A stretch of DNA of 64,000 nt from Acinetobacter baumannii (GTDB taxonomy: Bacteria > Pseudomonadota > Gammaproteobacteria > Pseudomonadales > Moraxellaceae), in contig NZ_CP046654.1 of NCBI RefSeq assembly GCF_009759685.1, positions 744,001-808,000 of the forward strand, read 5' to 3'. Made by a program: the position numbers and the translations under genes. Below the pieces are notes generated by a model. That model did no database searches and was not told where the DNA came from. It was given only the letters and a program-made list of their open reading frames with translations. Below are positions 17,336-26,304 of this stretch, piece by piece (position 1 is the stretch's first letter; each line of letters begins with the position of its first letter).

Positions 17336-18360
17336 GCATAAACCTCATGTGACCATTCATAATCTTCTGAAAGGGGCTGCTTAAATGTCACTTCAACCAT
17401 AAACTGGGTGATGCGTTTAGCATTGAAAGACTTACGCGTTTTCTCCCAGCCCTCTTTCGCTATTTTTTCAGCCTGCTCTGGGTTTTGATCAAAGAATTGT
17501 ATCTTCTTAGCCAAGTCAAACTGATCATCAAAGTAAACCACTTCCTGCTCAGTATAGAGTTTCTCAAAGCCTGGAATTCTTGGGCTAAAGGTAAGTAAAC
17601 CATTACCAGTCAGCTGAACAATACGATCAGAGCTATATAAGGTTACATCATTACGGCGTGAGTAATTGAGCCCCATTTTTGTTTCAGACAGAACCTTATA
17701 ATAAGCCTTACCATATACACCTGGCTGTTCAAAACAACCATAATATTGATAATTTACATGGCCTTGTTGCAAAGCCTCTGCTAAATCTTTTAAGAATTTC
17801 TCGCGCTCAGGCTCTTTATAAACAACACCGCAGAAAATAAAAGTTTTGTCAGTTTTTGAGTTTGAAAATTGCTGTAGTGTTTCTACATTGCGATGACCAA
17901 CATTCGGCATATAAGCCACACTTAAATGAGGCTGTTTTAACTTTTGGAGATATTCTCCACCTGTTGTGCAGAAAATAGCATCTAGATAAGGTGAAAATGC
18001 TTTGACAAAGTCGAGTTTGTTTTCAAGATAAAGCGGATCAACATACCAAAATGCAATTTTAGTATTGGGGTAAGACTCTTTAATCTGTCTTAAAACATCT
18101 GGACTCATCAAGTCGCCATGACCAATCAATACCAAATCAGGTTCAATATTATTAACAACCTTGAGTACTTCTTTATTGGCCCACTTTGCCCCTAATTTTT
18201 TGGTTTTAAAGATTGTTCCCATTCGAGCCATGTCACGGAAACTAAAATCATAAACGAAATGGCCATTTTCAATTAATCCGGCAGAAATTTTACGGTCTGT
18301 GCAGTAAAAATGTGCGCCTTGTTTATTAAAGCCAAAATTTGCAATATGCAATATTTTCAT
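17332..18360 (-). CDS. gtrOC2: CgeB-like glycosyltransferase (OC locus)
   Basis: A 342-residue GT-B protein. The N-domain carries LVLIGHGDLMSPDVLRQIK and IAFWYVDPLYLENKLDF, as in CgeB/DUF3880 proteins. The C-domain has FIFCGVVYKEPEREKFL, the NYSRRNDVTLYSSDR segment and LTGNGLLTFSPRIPGFEKLY, which is the usual end of the nucleotide-sugar site. Sugar donor unknown. It lies second from the ilvE end, 22 bases after gtrOC1, and overlaps pda1 by four bases. Confidence 0.85.
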   Translation of the reverse strand: MKILHIANFGFNKQGAHFYCTDRKISAGLIENGHFVYDFSFRDMARMGTIFKTKKLGAKWANKEVLKVVNNIEPDLVLIGHGDLMSPDVLRQIKESYPNTKIAFWYVDPLYLENKLDFVKAFSPYLDAIFCTTGGEYLQKLKQPHLSVAYMPNVGHRNVETLQQFSNSKTDKTFIFCGVVYKEPEREKFLKDLAEALQQGHVNYQYYGCFEQPGVYGKAYYKVLSETKMGLNYSRRNDVTLYSSDRIVQLTGNGLLTFSPRIPGFEKLYTEQEVVYFDDQFDLAKKIQFFDQNPEQAEKIAKEGWEKTRKSFNAKRITQFMVEVTFKQPLSEDYEWSHEVYA

Positions 18361-18382
18361 TTATTTACTCAAAATAAAAAAT

Positions 18383-19273
18383 TTAATTTTTCGCTAAAAG
18401 ATATGTTGCCACACGGTCTGCTTCTTTAAAAGCATAAGGTTGTGGCAACTGTACGACACAAGTATTCTGTGAAATTAGTTGTGATTCTATCATTTGATCA
18501 ATCGAGTGCGTAATTCTATCGTCTTTCAACCGATCGATTGCTATGACCCCTACGCGACAACCCGCAGTAAGTGCTTCAAAAACCATAGAAACGCTATCTT
18601 CTGTTACCCATACAGCTTCTGCTTTTTGCATCTCTTCAAAAATCCAGCCTTGAGGTGTTTGCTCAACCGGAAATATTTGTAAATGCTGGGCAAAACTTTG
18701 TTGTCTTAAAATATCAATAAACTCTGCTGGTGTTCGACGTGAAGTCGTTAGAATTATTTCGGCATCTGGATTATTCTCAACAATCTTTTGCATGCTTAAT
18801 AATACTTTTTCTTGGTTCCATTGATGTCGTTTTGACGAACCACCTAATGCAATTAAAATTCTAGAAGCTTGATGGCGTTTTTCATTACGAATGGGATTTA
18901 ATGCCCCACGCGTAACAATCACTCGATTATTCGCAGGAATACCGTCGTGCTCTGGAATCACAGCATAATTAAACCAAACCGTCGGTAAATTTGGCTTCAT
19001 TAAAATAATGGTCTTCGCCTTTTTGAAAATTTTACCGAGCAACCAGACACGAAAATGCGTATGACTTCCAACACCAAATATAAAATCGGGCGCCTGTTGA
19101 AATAGAGATTTTTTTGAAGAAAAAAGCGCTTTGATTAAGGACATAACAGGCAAGTCATTAATAGAGACTTCTTCAAAAGTTGCATTTGCCTGCTGTCTTT
19201 GCATCGCCTGAAACAAGCCTAAAGCTTGTGAGCGATGCCCTGCTTTACCATCAGAGACATAGACAATATGCAT
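18383..19273 (-). CDS. gtrOC1: ELM1/GtrOC1 family putative glycosyltransferase
   Basis: A 296-residue GT-B-like protein of the mitochondrial-fission ELM1 (DUF1022) family. SDGKAGHRSQALGLFQAM is the family N-terminus, ILIALGGSSKRHQW begins the second domain and VWVTEDSVSMVFEALTAGC (about 223) is the characteristic C-domain motif. In A. baumannii the product of this type is called GtrOC1. It is the first gene of the OC operon, 67 bases past ilvE with the ilvE terminator in between, so the operon probably has its own weak promoter or arises from read-through. Confidence 0.9.
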   Translation of the reverse strand: MHIVYVSDGKAGHRSQALGLFQAMQRQQANATFEEVSINDLPVMSLIKALFSSKKSLFQQAPDFIFGVGSHTHFRVWLLGKIFKKAKTIILMKPNLPTVWFNYAVIPEHDGIPANNRVIVTRGALNPIRNEKRHQASRILIALGGSSKRHQWNQEKVLLSMQKIVENNPDAEIILTTSRRTPAEFIDILRQQSFAQHLQIFPVEQTPQGWIFEEMQKAEAVWVTEDSVSMVFEALTAGCRVGVIAIDRLKDDRITHSIDQMIESQLISQNTCVVQLPQPYAFKEADRVATYLLAKN

Positions 19274-19291
19274 AAAAGCTCCCTAACCCAA

Positions 19292-19324
19292 AAATAAAAA
19301 GGCGAAACCAACGTTCGCCTTTTC
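19292..19324 (-). terminator. Intrinsic terminator of ilvE
   Basis: On the minus strand AAAAGGCGAA-CGTTGGT-TTCGCCTTTT is followed by a T-rich run. It lies between ilvE and the OC operon and limits read-through into gtrOC1. Confidence 0.85.
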
Positions 19325-19340
19325 ATGTTAACGGATTAAC

Positions 19341-20267
19341 TTATTTTACGTAAGTTAACCAGTGTTCATATTTTGGATTTTTACCTTGAACTGCATCAAA
19401 GAAAGTCTTTTGGATTTCAGTAGTAATTGGGCCACGGCAACCTGCACCGATTTGACGGTCATCGTATTCACGAATTGGTGTTACTTCAGCAGCAGTACCT
19501 GTGAAGAATGCTTCATCGGCAATATAGAATTCGTCACGCGTAATACGACGCTCAACAACTTCATAACCAAGATCTTTAGCAATCGTCATCACGGTTTGGC
19601 GTGTAATACCGTCAAGTGCACCACCAGCAATATCTGGAGTGTGTAAAACACCATCTTTAATCAAGAATACGTTTTCACCAGAACCTTGGCACACATAACC
19701 TTGTGGGTCCATAAGCATTGCTTCATCGTAACCCGAATGTGCAACTTCTTGGTGAGCAAGAATTGACAACGTGTAGTTACCAGATGCTTTTGCTTTACAC
19801 ATGGTCACGTTTGGATGGTGGTGAGTAAATGATGAAGTTTTAACGCGAATACCTTTCGCCATTGCTTCATCACCAAGATATGCACCCCATGCCCATGCTG
19901 CAACAGCGGCATGAATAGTGTTATTTGTTGCTGCAATACCAAGTTTCTCTGAACCGATCCAGATCAGTGGACGTAAATAGCAAGAAGCTAATTTATTTTC
20001 ACGAACAACATCGATTTGTGCTTGTTCAAGCGCTGCTTGATCATACGGCACTTTCATTTGATAAATTTTTGCTGAATTTAACAAACGTTTTGTGTGGTCT
20101 TGAAGACGGAAAATTGCAGTACCTTTAGGAGTTTCATAAGCACGAACACCCTCAAATACACCCATACTGTAGTGTAAAGTATGGGTTAAAACGTGAATCT
20201 TTGCATCACGCCAATCAATTAATTGTCCATCTTGCCAAATAAAACCATCACGATCAGCCAAATTCAT
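19341..20267 (-). CDS. ilvE: Branched-chain-amino-acid aminotransferase
   Basis: A 308-residue fold-IV PLP enzyme that makes Leu, Ile and Val from their keto acids with glutamate. YSMGVFEGVRAYETPKG (about 33) and CKAKASGNYTLSILAHQE, containing the PLP-lysine region, are visible, then GSGENVFLIKDG and the ITRDEFYIADEAFFTGTAAE substrate loop. The ATG at 20267 has GGAG six bases upstream and gives the standard MNLADRDGFIWQDG start. A TTG at 20279 in frame would add four residues. It lies 24 bases downstream of glnE and marks the other border of the OC locus. Confidence 0.97.
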   Translation of the reverse strand: MNLADRDGFIWQDGQLIDWRDAKIHVLTHTLHYSMGVFEGVRAYETPKGTAIFRLQDHTKRLLNSAKIYQMKVPYDQAALEQAQIDVVRENKLASCYLRPLIWIGSEKLGIAATNNTIHAAVAAWAWGAYLGDEAMAKGIRVKTSSFTHHHPNVTMCKAKASGNYTLSILAHQEVAHSGYDEAMLMDPQGYVCQGSGENVFLIKDGVLHTPDIAGGALDGITRQTVMTIAKDLGYEVVERRITRDEFYIADEAFFTGTAAEVTPIREYDDRQIGAGCRGPITTEIQKTFFDAVQGKNPKYEHWLTYVK

Positions 20268-20291
20268 GGAACACTCCAAATTGTTATAAAA

Positions 20292-23042
20292 TCATTCACT
20301 ATCCAACTCAACCGAGGCGGTTGGGTCTATTAATCTTTGCCATAAATTGCAAACGACCGCACGGGTACTACGCCAGTCCGCTGCGCTTACTTGCATGGAT
20401 TGATTCGCAAGGGCTAAGCGGTGGCTTTCGGCACGTTCACTAAGATAGGCTCGAATTAATGCTGTGGCATCTTCACTGGATAAGCAGTCTGCTTTAGCAG
20501 CATCTTCTAATATTCTTACATTATCAGAATAATGGGCGAGATCGGGTTTCGTCCCGCTCCATGCAAGTACAGCATACTGTGCCATAAATTCGATATCTAC
20601 GATACCACCTGCGTCCTGTTTTAAATGAAAAATACCATGTTTTTTTTGTTCAGAAGATGAACCTAAGTGGTCTTTCATTTTCTGACGCATTTTCAGCACT
20701 TCCTCACGAACATAAGCCTCATCTCTAGATTGAGTCAATATCTCGCGGCGAAATATTTCAAATTTTTGGCAAAGCGCTTCATCACCTGCAATAGAACGTG
20801 CACGAACTAATGCCTGATGCTCCCAAAGCCATGCACTTTTCAACTGATAATGCTCATAGGCTTTCAGGCTTGTCACCAATAAACCTGCCTCACCTGAAGG
20901 TCTTAAACGTGTATCAATTTCATAAACGCGGCCATCAAGCGTTTGAGTGGTCATTAAAGACATAAACTTTTGAGCGACACGCATGGCAAACTCAAAACCA
21001 GTTATTGACTTAGTACCATCCGTGTCGGCTTGTTCATCTAGATAGTGAATAAAGACCAGATCTAAGTCCGAACCATAGCCCAGTTCAATACCACCCACCT
21101 TGCCATAACCAATGACAGCAAAGGCTTTATAATCGAGTGAACAACGTTTTCCCTCGACATCTTTTGGGTAACCATGACGCTTTGCTACGGTCTGATAAGC
21201 TAAATTAAGAGTTGCATTAACACTGACTTCTGCAATATCTGTCAAAGCATCAGAGACCTTCATAAGAGGACTTTCAGCTAACACATCACTTGCAGCGACC
21301 GTTAACACATTACTCTTTTTAAACAAGCGAAGTACCCGCATTTGATCTTCGACCTGATCAATTTCGATACGAAGTAATTGCTGACGTAATGAGTCTTCCA
21401 AGTCCTTACGTTTTGGTAATTCAAAGTCCATCGACAAGAACTCATCCAGCAATACCGGATATTGCGTTAACTCTTCACAAATCCACGGGCTCACTGTCGC
21501 CATTTTTACTAAGCGTTGTAATGCCCCTTTACTTTCAATCAGCATTACCAAATAGACGGTTCGACGCATGACTGATTCAATCAGTGGCATTAAACGTAAT
21601 AATGCAGTTTGTGGTTGTTCAGACTGTAAAATGGCTTCAATTAAATGGGGCCAAAACGTTTTTAAACGCTGCACGGCATTGGAAGGAAGTTTTTTAAGTG
21701 CATGACCATGCCAGAACTCATGAATCAGATTTTTTGCATTATCATCTAACACTTCATCTAGCTGCTGCTCTAACTGTCCAAAGTTCTCGGTAGCTGCATT
21801 GGAACTTGTGTCTTCAATGAGCTGCTTAAACTGAACTTTTACTTTTTGGCGTTTCTCGTTAAGAACATCAATAAATTCATTCCAACTCGTAAAACCCAAA
21901 GTATCTATAATGCGTTGTCGTAAATCTGCTTCTTCTGGTAATAGTTGCGTTTGTTGATCATTCAAGGCTTGAATTGCATGTTCAACACGGCGTAAGAATA
22001 GGTAAGCATCTTCAAGCTCTAGTACGGCCTGTTTTTCTAACAAGCCTGCCTCACCAATATGTTCAAGACTGACCAAACATTGACGGTCTTGCAGCTCACG
22101 TTTAGAACCGCCGTAAATAAGCTGGAACACCTGAACAATAAACTCAATTTCGCGTATACCGCCTGCCCCGAGCTTAATGTCATCTTCAATATGCCGACGT
22201 AATACTTCGCGCTCAATCATCGCTTTCATATCGCGCATAGCAGCAAAAGCGGTGTAATCGACATAACGACGGAATACAAAAGGACGTGTCATTTCTAATA
22301 AGTCTTGCCCTTCTTTACCCCCAGTAACTACGCGTGCCTTAATCCATGCGTAACGTTCCCATTCACGGCCATGCTGACTTAAATATTTTTCTAAAGCTGC
22401 ATGACTAATCGCTAATGCTGAGCCATCTCCCCAAGGCCGTAAGCGCATGTCTACTCGAAACACAAAACCATCTGCAGTGATATGTTCAAGTAAATAAATA
22501 AGTTTTTGTCCCCACAAAATACAGAACTGCTGTACATCAATACATTTACGACCGTTGGTTTCGCCTTGCTCATCAAAGGCAAAAATCAGGTCGATATCAC
22601 TTGATAGATTTAATTCCTGTGCCCCAAGCTTACCCATGGCAACCACAATCAAATCTTGAACTTTGCCTGAATAACTTAATGGTTCGCCATGTTTAACAAC
22701 CAATGCAACACGAGCAAAAGCCTTTGCGGCACAAATACTTGCATCGGCAAAGTCTGAAAGTTCACGAGTAAGTGTAACGACATCCGTCAGTTGATTGGCA
22801 TCTTGCCAGATCCAGCGAAACATTAAACGACTGCGCAGTATACGAAGCGCACGCATCCACGTTATTTCATCGCCAATTCCGTCAAGGGTGGTGTCTACAA
22901 GTTGGTAAATTTGTTCTGTTGAGAGCGGTGCAGCAAATTGATCTATTTGATAATCTTGTTCTAAAACAGCCTGATGTAACCCTAAAACTTGTTCAGCATA
23001 TTGGCTGGCACGCAATGTTTTTTGTAACTGCTCCGCATTCAT
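20292..23042 (-). CDS. glnE: Bifunctional glutamine synthetase adenylyltransferase/deadenylase
   Basis: A 916-residue protein with two nucleotidyltransferase domains, the first (deadenylylation) with LNLSSDIDLIFAFDEQ at about 150 and the second (adenylylation) with GYGSDLDLVFIHYLD at about 660. A shared helical GlnD/GlnE-binding region lies between them. Family length is about 945, so it is complete. It adds or removes AMP on glutamine synthetase in response to nitrogen status, signalled by PII. It precedes ilvE, probably in one transcript. Confidence 0.97.
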   Translation of the reverse strand: MNAEQLQKTLRASQYAEQVLGLHQAVLEQDYQIDQFAAPLSTEQIYQLVDTTLDGIGDEITWMRALRILRSRLMFRWIWQDANQLTDVVTLTRELSDFADASICAAKAFARVALVVKHGEPLSYSGKVQDLIVVAMGKLGAQELNLSSDIDLIFAFDEQGETNGRKCIDVQQFCILWGQKLIYLLEHITADGFVFRVDMRLRPWGDGSALAISHAALEKYLSQHGREWERYAWIKARVVTGGKEGQDLLEMTRPFVFRRYVDYTAFAAMRDMKAMIEREVLRRHIEDDIKLGAGGIREIEFIVQVFQLIYGGSKRELQDRQCLVSLEHIGEAGLLEKQAVLELEDAYLFLRRVEHAIQALNDQQTQLLPEEADLRQRIIDTLGFTSWNEFIDVLNEKRQKVKVQFKQLIEDTSSNAATENFGQLEQQLDEVLDDNAKNLIHEFWHGHALKKLPSNAVQRLKTFWPHLIEAILQSEQPQTALLRLMPLIESVMRRTVYLVMLIESKGALQRLVKMATVSPWICEELTQYPVLLDEFLSMDFELPKRKDLEDSLRQQLLRIEIDQVEDQMRVLRLFKKSNVLTVAASDVLAESPLMKVSDALTDIAEVSVNATLNLAYQTVAKRHGYPKDVEGKRCSLDYKAFAVIGYGKVGGIELGYGSDLDLVFIHYLDEQADTDGTKSITGFEFAMRVAQKFMSLMTTQTLDGRVYEIDTRLRPSGEAGLLVTSLKAYEHYQLKSAWLWEHQALVRARSIAGDEALCQKFEIFRREILTQSRDEAYVREEVLKMRQKMKDHLGSSSEQKKHGIFHLKQDAGGIVDIEFMAQYAVLAWSGTKPDLAHYSDNVRILEDAAKADCLSSEDATALIRAYLSERAESHRLALANQSMQVSAADWRSTRAVVCNLWQRLIDPTASVELDSE

Positions 23043-23110
23043 ATAAAAAAGCTCTTTTCCTCAGACTCTCTTTTTAGTTATAGCAGTTCAAGTAGTAGTA
23101 GGAAAAGGGA

Positions 23111-24379
23111 TTAAACCAATTTTGCTTCAGATGTATTTTGTTGTTCTATATGATGTTCAGGAACTTCTTGAGCAGAGGGTAATAAAACTTTAAATGTCGT
23201 TCCCACTCCTTTTTGGGAAGTTACACTAATTTTCCCCTGATTAATCTCGACAAAACGCTTACATAAGCTCAAACCTAAACCCGCACCTTTTTCCCCAGCG
23301 GTGCCTTTAAAGCTTGCTGTAATACGCGGATGGAATAAATTTGCCATTTGCTGTTCAGTCATGCCAAGCCCTGTATCACGCACAGTGATTTCGACATTTG
23401 TACCCACCTGCTTTGCTTCAATGAACACTTTTCCAGAGCCGTCAACATCGGTAAATTTCAATGCATTTGACACCAAGTTTTGGATCACGGAAGTCATCAT
23501 ATTGATATCGGCATAGATTTTTAAATCTTCGGAAACCGCATTTACCAATTCAATATTTTTCTTTAAAGCCAAAGTATGCAGCACATCACAAACAATATTG
23601 CTCACTTGTCTAAGCTTAAAATTAATTGGGTGATAAACAAAGCGACCACCTTCGGCCATTGCCCATGTCAGCAAACTTTCAAGTAAGTTATAGGTCGATT
23701 GAGAAGTGTCGTATAAATAATCGGCAATGTTTTGAATACTCGACTCATCCAGTGTTTCACGTTCTTTAGCTAACACTTCGGAGAAACCTAACAAGCCATG
23801 AAATGGTGCCCGCAAGTCATGCGAAATAATGGAAAAGAACTTTGTTTTACTCGAGTTCAGCGCGACTTGCTGCTCATAGAGTTCATTTAATTCTTCATAA
23901 TTAAACTTCAACTCGACTTGTTGCATAAAACTAGAACAGTAATCGAGAAGCAACTGAATTTGATCATCTTCAAAACAATTTTCATCGTCATCGAAGAAAA
24001 CTGCAAATCCCATAGATGTCTGGTCAGGCTGCACCAAATGGACAGCTAAGGCACGCCCACATTCAATATTTAGCTCTTTTAAATAGTTGATTAAATTTTG
24101 ATAAGAAGGATGATTGTGATGAATCACCTGTTGTTTAGCAAAACATTGTTTTAGGTGTCTTGAAGGTTTAAAGGAAATTGCAGTCATGCCATCCGGGCAA
24201 TGATGCCAAAAATAAGGTTCCTGATTAAAAGTAAGCAAAGCTTTTTGACACTTCAACAGGCGAAGACTAAACCGGAAAAATTGCTCAATATAATTCTGCT
24301 CGGCATTTAATCCAAGTAATAGTGATATCTTACAAGCTGTTAACTGCTCTACCTGATGTAGTTCTAATCGCTGTGTCAT
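23111..24379 (-). CDS. Sensor histidine kinase, cytosolic
   Basis: A 422-residue protein without membrane helices. It has an N-terminal GAF-like part (about 20-155, LAVHLVQPDQTSMGFAVFF), a coiled linker and a HisKA domain with FSIISHDLRAPFHGL (phospho-acceptor His 187). The HATPase domain has VIQNLVSNALKF (N box), DTGLGMTE (G1) and GAGLGLSLCKRF (G2). No response regulator is adjacent, so it is an orphan kinase. The ATG at 24379 has GAGG five bases upstream and is preferred to an ATG 22 codons earlier with no ribosome site. The stimulus is unknown. Confidence 0.85.
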   Translation of the reverse strand: MTQRLELHQVEQLTACKISLLLGLNAEQNYIEQFFRFSLRLLKCQKALLTFNQEPYFWHHCPDGMTAISFKPSRHLKQCFAKQQVIHHNHPSYQNLINYLKELNIECGRALAVHLVQPDQTSMGFAVFFDDDENCFEDDQIQLLLDYCSSFMQQVELKFNYEELNELYEQQVALNSSKTKFFSIISHDLRAPFHGLLGFSEVLAKERETLDESSIQNIADYLYDTSQSTYNLLESLLTWAMAEGGRFVYHPINFKLRQVSNIVCDVLHTLALKKNIELVNAVSEDLKIYADINMMTSVIQNLVSNALKFTDVDGSGKVFIEAKQVGTNVEITVRDTGLGMTEQQMANLFHPRITASFKGTAGEKGAGLGLSLCKRFVEINQGKISVTSQKGVGTTFKVLLPSAQEVPEHHIEQQNTSEAKLV

Positions 24380-24784
24380 GCCCGCCTCACAGATTTTGTC
24401 ATTGTTGGTCGGAACCGCTCTTTTGAAGAATGTACTTATAATCATTATGATCTACTACAAACTTTAACACAGTACATTAAAAGAGCAACTTTCTTTTCGA
24501 AATAGAAATGTGAAGTTTCAATTAAAGGTTTTCAGATACATAAAGTGGGTATGGTTTAGAAAAATACAACAATTTTTTTGGAAGAAAGAGTTGTAAGTAA
24601 TAGGAAATAGGAAGTCAAAATTAGCTAGAAAAGAGATAAAAATTAGCTTAAATCATCTTATAAATATGAAACCTTAACTTCGACTCAAATTTTGCTTTTA
24701 TCAAATGCATTTCATATTTAAATAAAGTCTGCTTGAATTGAAAAATTAAAAAACCTTTAATAGCTCTAAATTTATAAGCGATTT

Positions 24785-24804
24785 GATCCCGACCCTCGGA
24801 ACCA
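24785..24804 (+). repeat. Inverted partial copy of the tRNA-Leu 3' end
   Basis: CCGACCCTCGG-AACCA matches the tRNA-Leu T-arm/acceptor end, including CCA, 17 of 20 bases, but lies in the opposite orientation 110 bases away. It has no cloverleaf of its own. Confidence 0.55.
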
Positions 24805-24854
24805 AAGCAAGTAGCTCATAATTTCGTAAAGTCTAGGAACTTTTTTATATCCAA

Positions 24855-24890
24855 CAAAAAACCCCTAAACCGTCAGTTTAGGGGTTTTCA
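24855..24890 (-). terminator. Intrinsic terminator of tRNA-Leu
   Basis: AACCCCTAAAC-TGACG-GTTTAGGGGTT on the minus strand, followed by TTTTTTG. It lies 24 bases after the tRNA 3' end. Confidence 0.9.
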
Positions 24891-24913
24891 TAGAATCATA
24901 AGATTCTGAATCT

Positions 24914-25000
24914 TGGTCCCGAGGGTCGGACTCGAACCGACACGTCATCTCTGACAGCGGATTTTGAGTCCGCCGCGTCTACCAATTTCACCACCTCGGG
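24914..25000 (-). tRNA. tRNA-Leu (CAA)
   Basis: An 87-nt tRNA with a long variable arm, as expected of a leucine tRNA. The acceptor stem CCCGAGG pairs with CCTCGGG, the D-arm has TGGTAGACGC, and the anticodon stem GCGGA/TCCGC holds loop CTCAAAA with anticodon CAA, reading UUG. The T-arm GGTTCGAGTCC and an encoded CCA end are present. Confidence 0.97.
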
Positions 25001-25016
25001 AGAGGAAGTATGTTTG

Positions 25017-25052
25017 TGTTGCGTATATTAGCGCGTTTGCAAAACTTGTCAA
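25017..25052 (-). promoter_or_regulatory. Promoter of tRNA-Leu
   Basis: On the minus strand TTGACA (25052-25047), a 16-base spacer and TATAAT-like TAATAT (25030-25025) place the start near 25017, 17 bases before the tRNA. A near-consensus sigma-70 promoter. Confidence 0.85.
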
Positions 25053-25181
25053 ACCCTAAGTGAATATTATCGTTCACTTTTAGATCATTTAAACATTTTT
25101 CATGATTTAGGCCAGAAGCACAGCCATAAAAAAGCGAAAAAGTTTATACTAGGCGCAATTTTTGCGGTGTTTTTCCTGAAT

Positions 25182-26219
25182 ATGCAACTGTCTGACTTTT
25201 CCTTTGAACTACCCGATGAACTTATTGCCCGTTACCCACTCGAAACACGTAGTGCTTCGCGTTTATTGCATTTAGATGCTAAGGGCCAATATCACGATCA
25301 TATGTTCACAGATATTATTGATCTGTTCGAAGAAGGTGATTTATTGGTACTCAACGATACCAAAGTCATGAAAGCTCGACTTAAAGGGAAACGTGCTACA
25401 GGTGGTGCTATTGAAATTTTGGTTGAGCGTATGCTGAACCACACCACAGCGTATTGCCATATTAAAGCGAGCAATTCACCTAAAGCAGGGGCTGAGCTTT
25501 TTGTTGGTGCGGACAATATTCCCGTGATTGTGCGTGGCCGTCACGAAAACTTATTTGTTGTTGAGTTTTCACAACCAATTTTGCCAGTACTTGAGCAATA
25601 TGGTCAGTTACCTATCCCGCCTTACTTCAATCGTGAAGCAGAAGCAATTGACACTGAACGCTATCAAACGGTTTTCCATAATCCAGAAAAAATTGCCAGT
25701 GTGGCTGCCCCAACAGCAAGCTTGCATTTTGACGAAGAGTTGTTAGCAAAGTTAGACCAAAAAGGCGTTAAGAAAACCTTTGTGACTCTTCACGTCGGAG
25801 CAGGTACTTTTATGCCTGTACGCACTGATGACATTACAAATCATGTTATGCACAGTGAATGGTGTGATGTTCCTCAAGAAACTATTGATTTAATTTTGGC
25901 AACTAAAGCACGCGGTAATAAAGTGATTGCTGTGGGTACAACTGCAACACGTGCTTTAGAAAGTGCAGCTCAAGCGCATGGCGGAAAAATCGCAGCATGG
26001 ACTGGTGATACACAAATCTTTATTTATCCGGGTTATGAGTTCTGCATCGTAGACCGTTTAATTACTAACTTCCATTTACCTGAGTCTACCCTGCTCATGT
26101 TAGTTTCAGCATTGTCAAATAGAGAAAATATTTTGGCTGCTTATGAACATGCCGTTAAAGATCGCTATCGCTTCTTTAGTTATGGCGATGCAATGCTGAT
26201 TGATAAATTAGAAGTTTAA
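25182..26219 (+). CDS. queA: S-adenosylmethionine:tRNA ribosyltransferase-isomerase
   Basis: A 345-residue enzyme that transfers the ribosyl part of AdoMet to preQ1 in tRNA, making epoxyqueuosine at wobble position 34. The start [19 protein letters not shown] matches the family. Also seen are [14 protein letters not shown], a central substrate domain and the AdoMet site [20 protein letters not shown], then [21 protein letters not shown] 15 bases upstream is in frame, but ATG at 25182 gives the family N-terminus. In many proteobacteria queA, tgt, yajC and secDF are adjacent; here three genes intervene between queA and tgt. Confidence 0.97.
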   Translation: MQLSDFSFELPDELIARYPLETRSASRLLHLDAKGQYHDHMFTDIIDLFEEGDLLVLNDTKVMKARLKGKRATGGAIEILVERMLNHTTAYCHIKASNSPKAGAELFVGADNIPVIVRGRHENLFVVEFSQPILPVLEQYGQLPIPPYFNREAEAIDTERYQTVFHNPEKIASVAAPTASLHFDEELLAKLDQKGVKKTFVTLHVGAGTFMPVRTDDITNHVMHSEWCDVPQETIDLILATKARGNKVIAVGTTATRALESAAQAHGGKIAAWTGDTQIFIYPGYEFCIVDRLITNFHLPESTLLMLVSALSNRENILAAYEHAVKDRYRFFSYGDAMLIDKLEV

Positions 26220-26226
26220 AAACTAA

Positions 26227-26270
26227 AGCTGGGTTAAATCTTATAAGTTAATTCGAGGTTTAACCCAGCT
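26227..26270. repeat. Long perfect inverted repeat after queA
   Basis: AGCTGGGTTAAA (26227-26238) and TTTAACCCAGCT (26259-26270) make a perfect 12-bp stem with a 20-base loop between queA and the next gene. There is no T-run after it, so it is not a classical terminator. It may stabilise a queA 3' end. Confidence 0.7.
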
Positions 26271-26304
26271 GACCCACCTACAATTTCGATTAATAATAAA
26301 ATTT

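Larger units (their letters stand above)
10616..19273. other. Lipooligosaccharide outer-core (OC) locus between aspS and ilvE
   Basis: Ten genes lie between aspS and ilvE, the known site of OC loci in A. baumannii. From the ilvE side the order is ELM1-type GT, CgeB-type GT, polysaccharide deacetylase, GT2, GT4 (all minus, overlapping or closely spaced), a plus-strand beta-propeller gene, GT25, another GT, a small plus-strand membrane gene and a Stealth-type transferase. This agrees with my recollection of the pda1-containing group A layout and OCL1 in particular. The type number needs a sequence match. The locus is separated from ilvE and aspS by terminators. Confidence 0.75.
24380..24913. 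other. Noncoding gap before tRNA-Leu
   Basis: A 530-base AT-rich gap with no convincing gene. It holds the tRNA-Leu terminator (24855-24890) and, at 24785-24804, a 20-base plus-strand sequence that matches the tRNA-Leu 3' end (minus strand, 24914-24933) in 17 positions (core CCGACCCTCGG). Nothing else was recognised. Confidence 0.6.

Noticed and set aside
24380..24445. 22 codon N-terminal extension of the histidine kinase
   Set aside because: The upstream ATG lacks a ribosome site, while the ATG at 24379 has GAGG at good spacing.
24785..25000. Genomic island attached at tRNA-Leu
   Set aside because: No integrase or foreign genes are next to the tRNA; only a short inverted copy of its end is left, which is reported separately.
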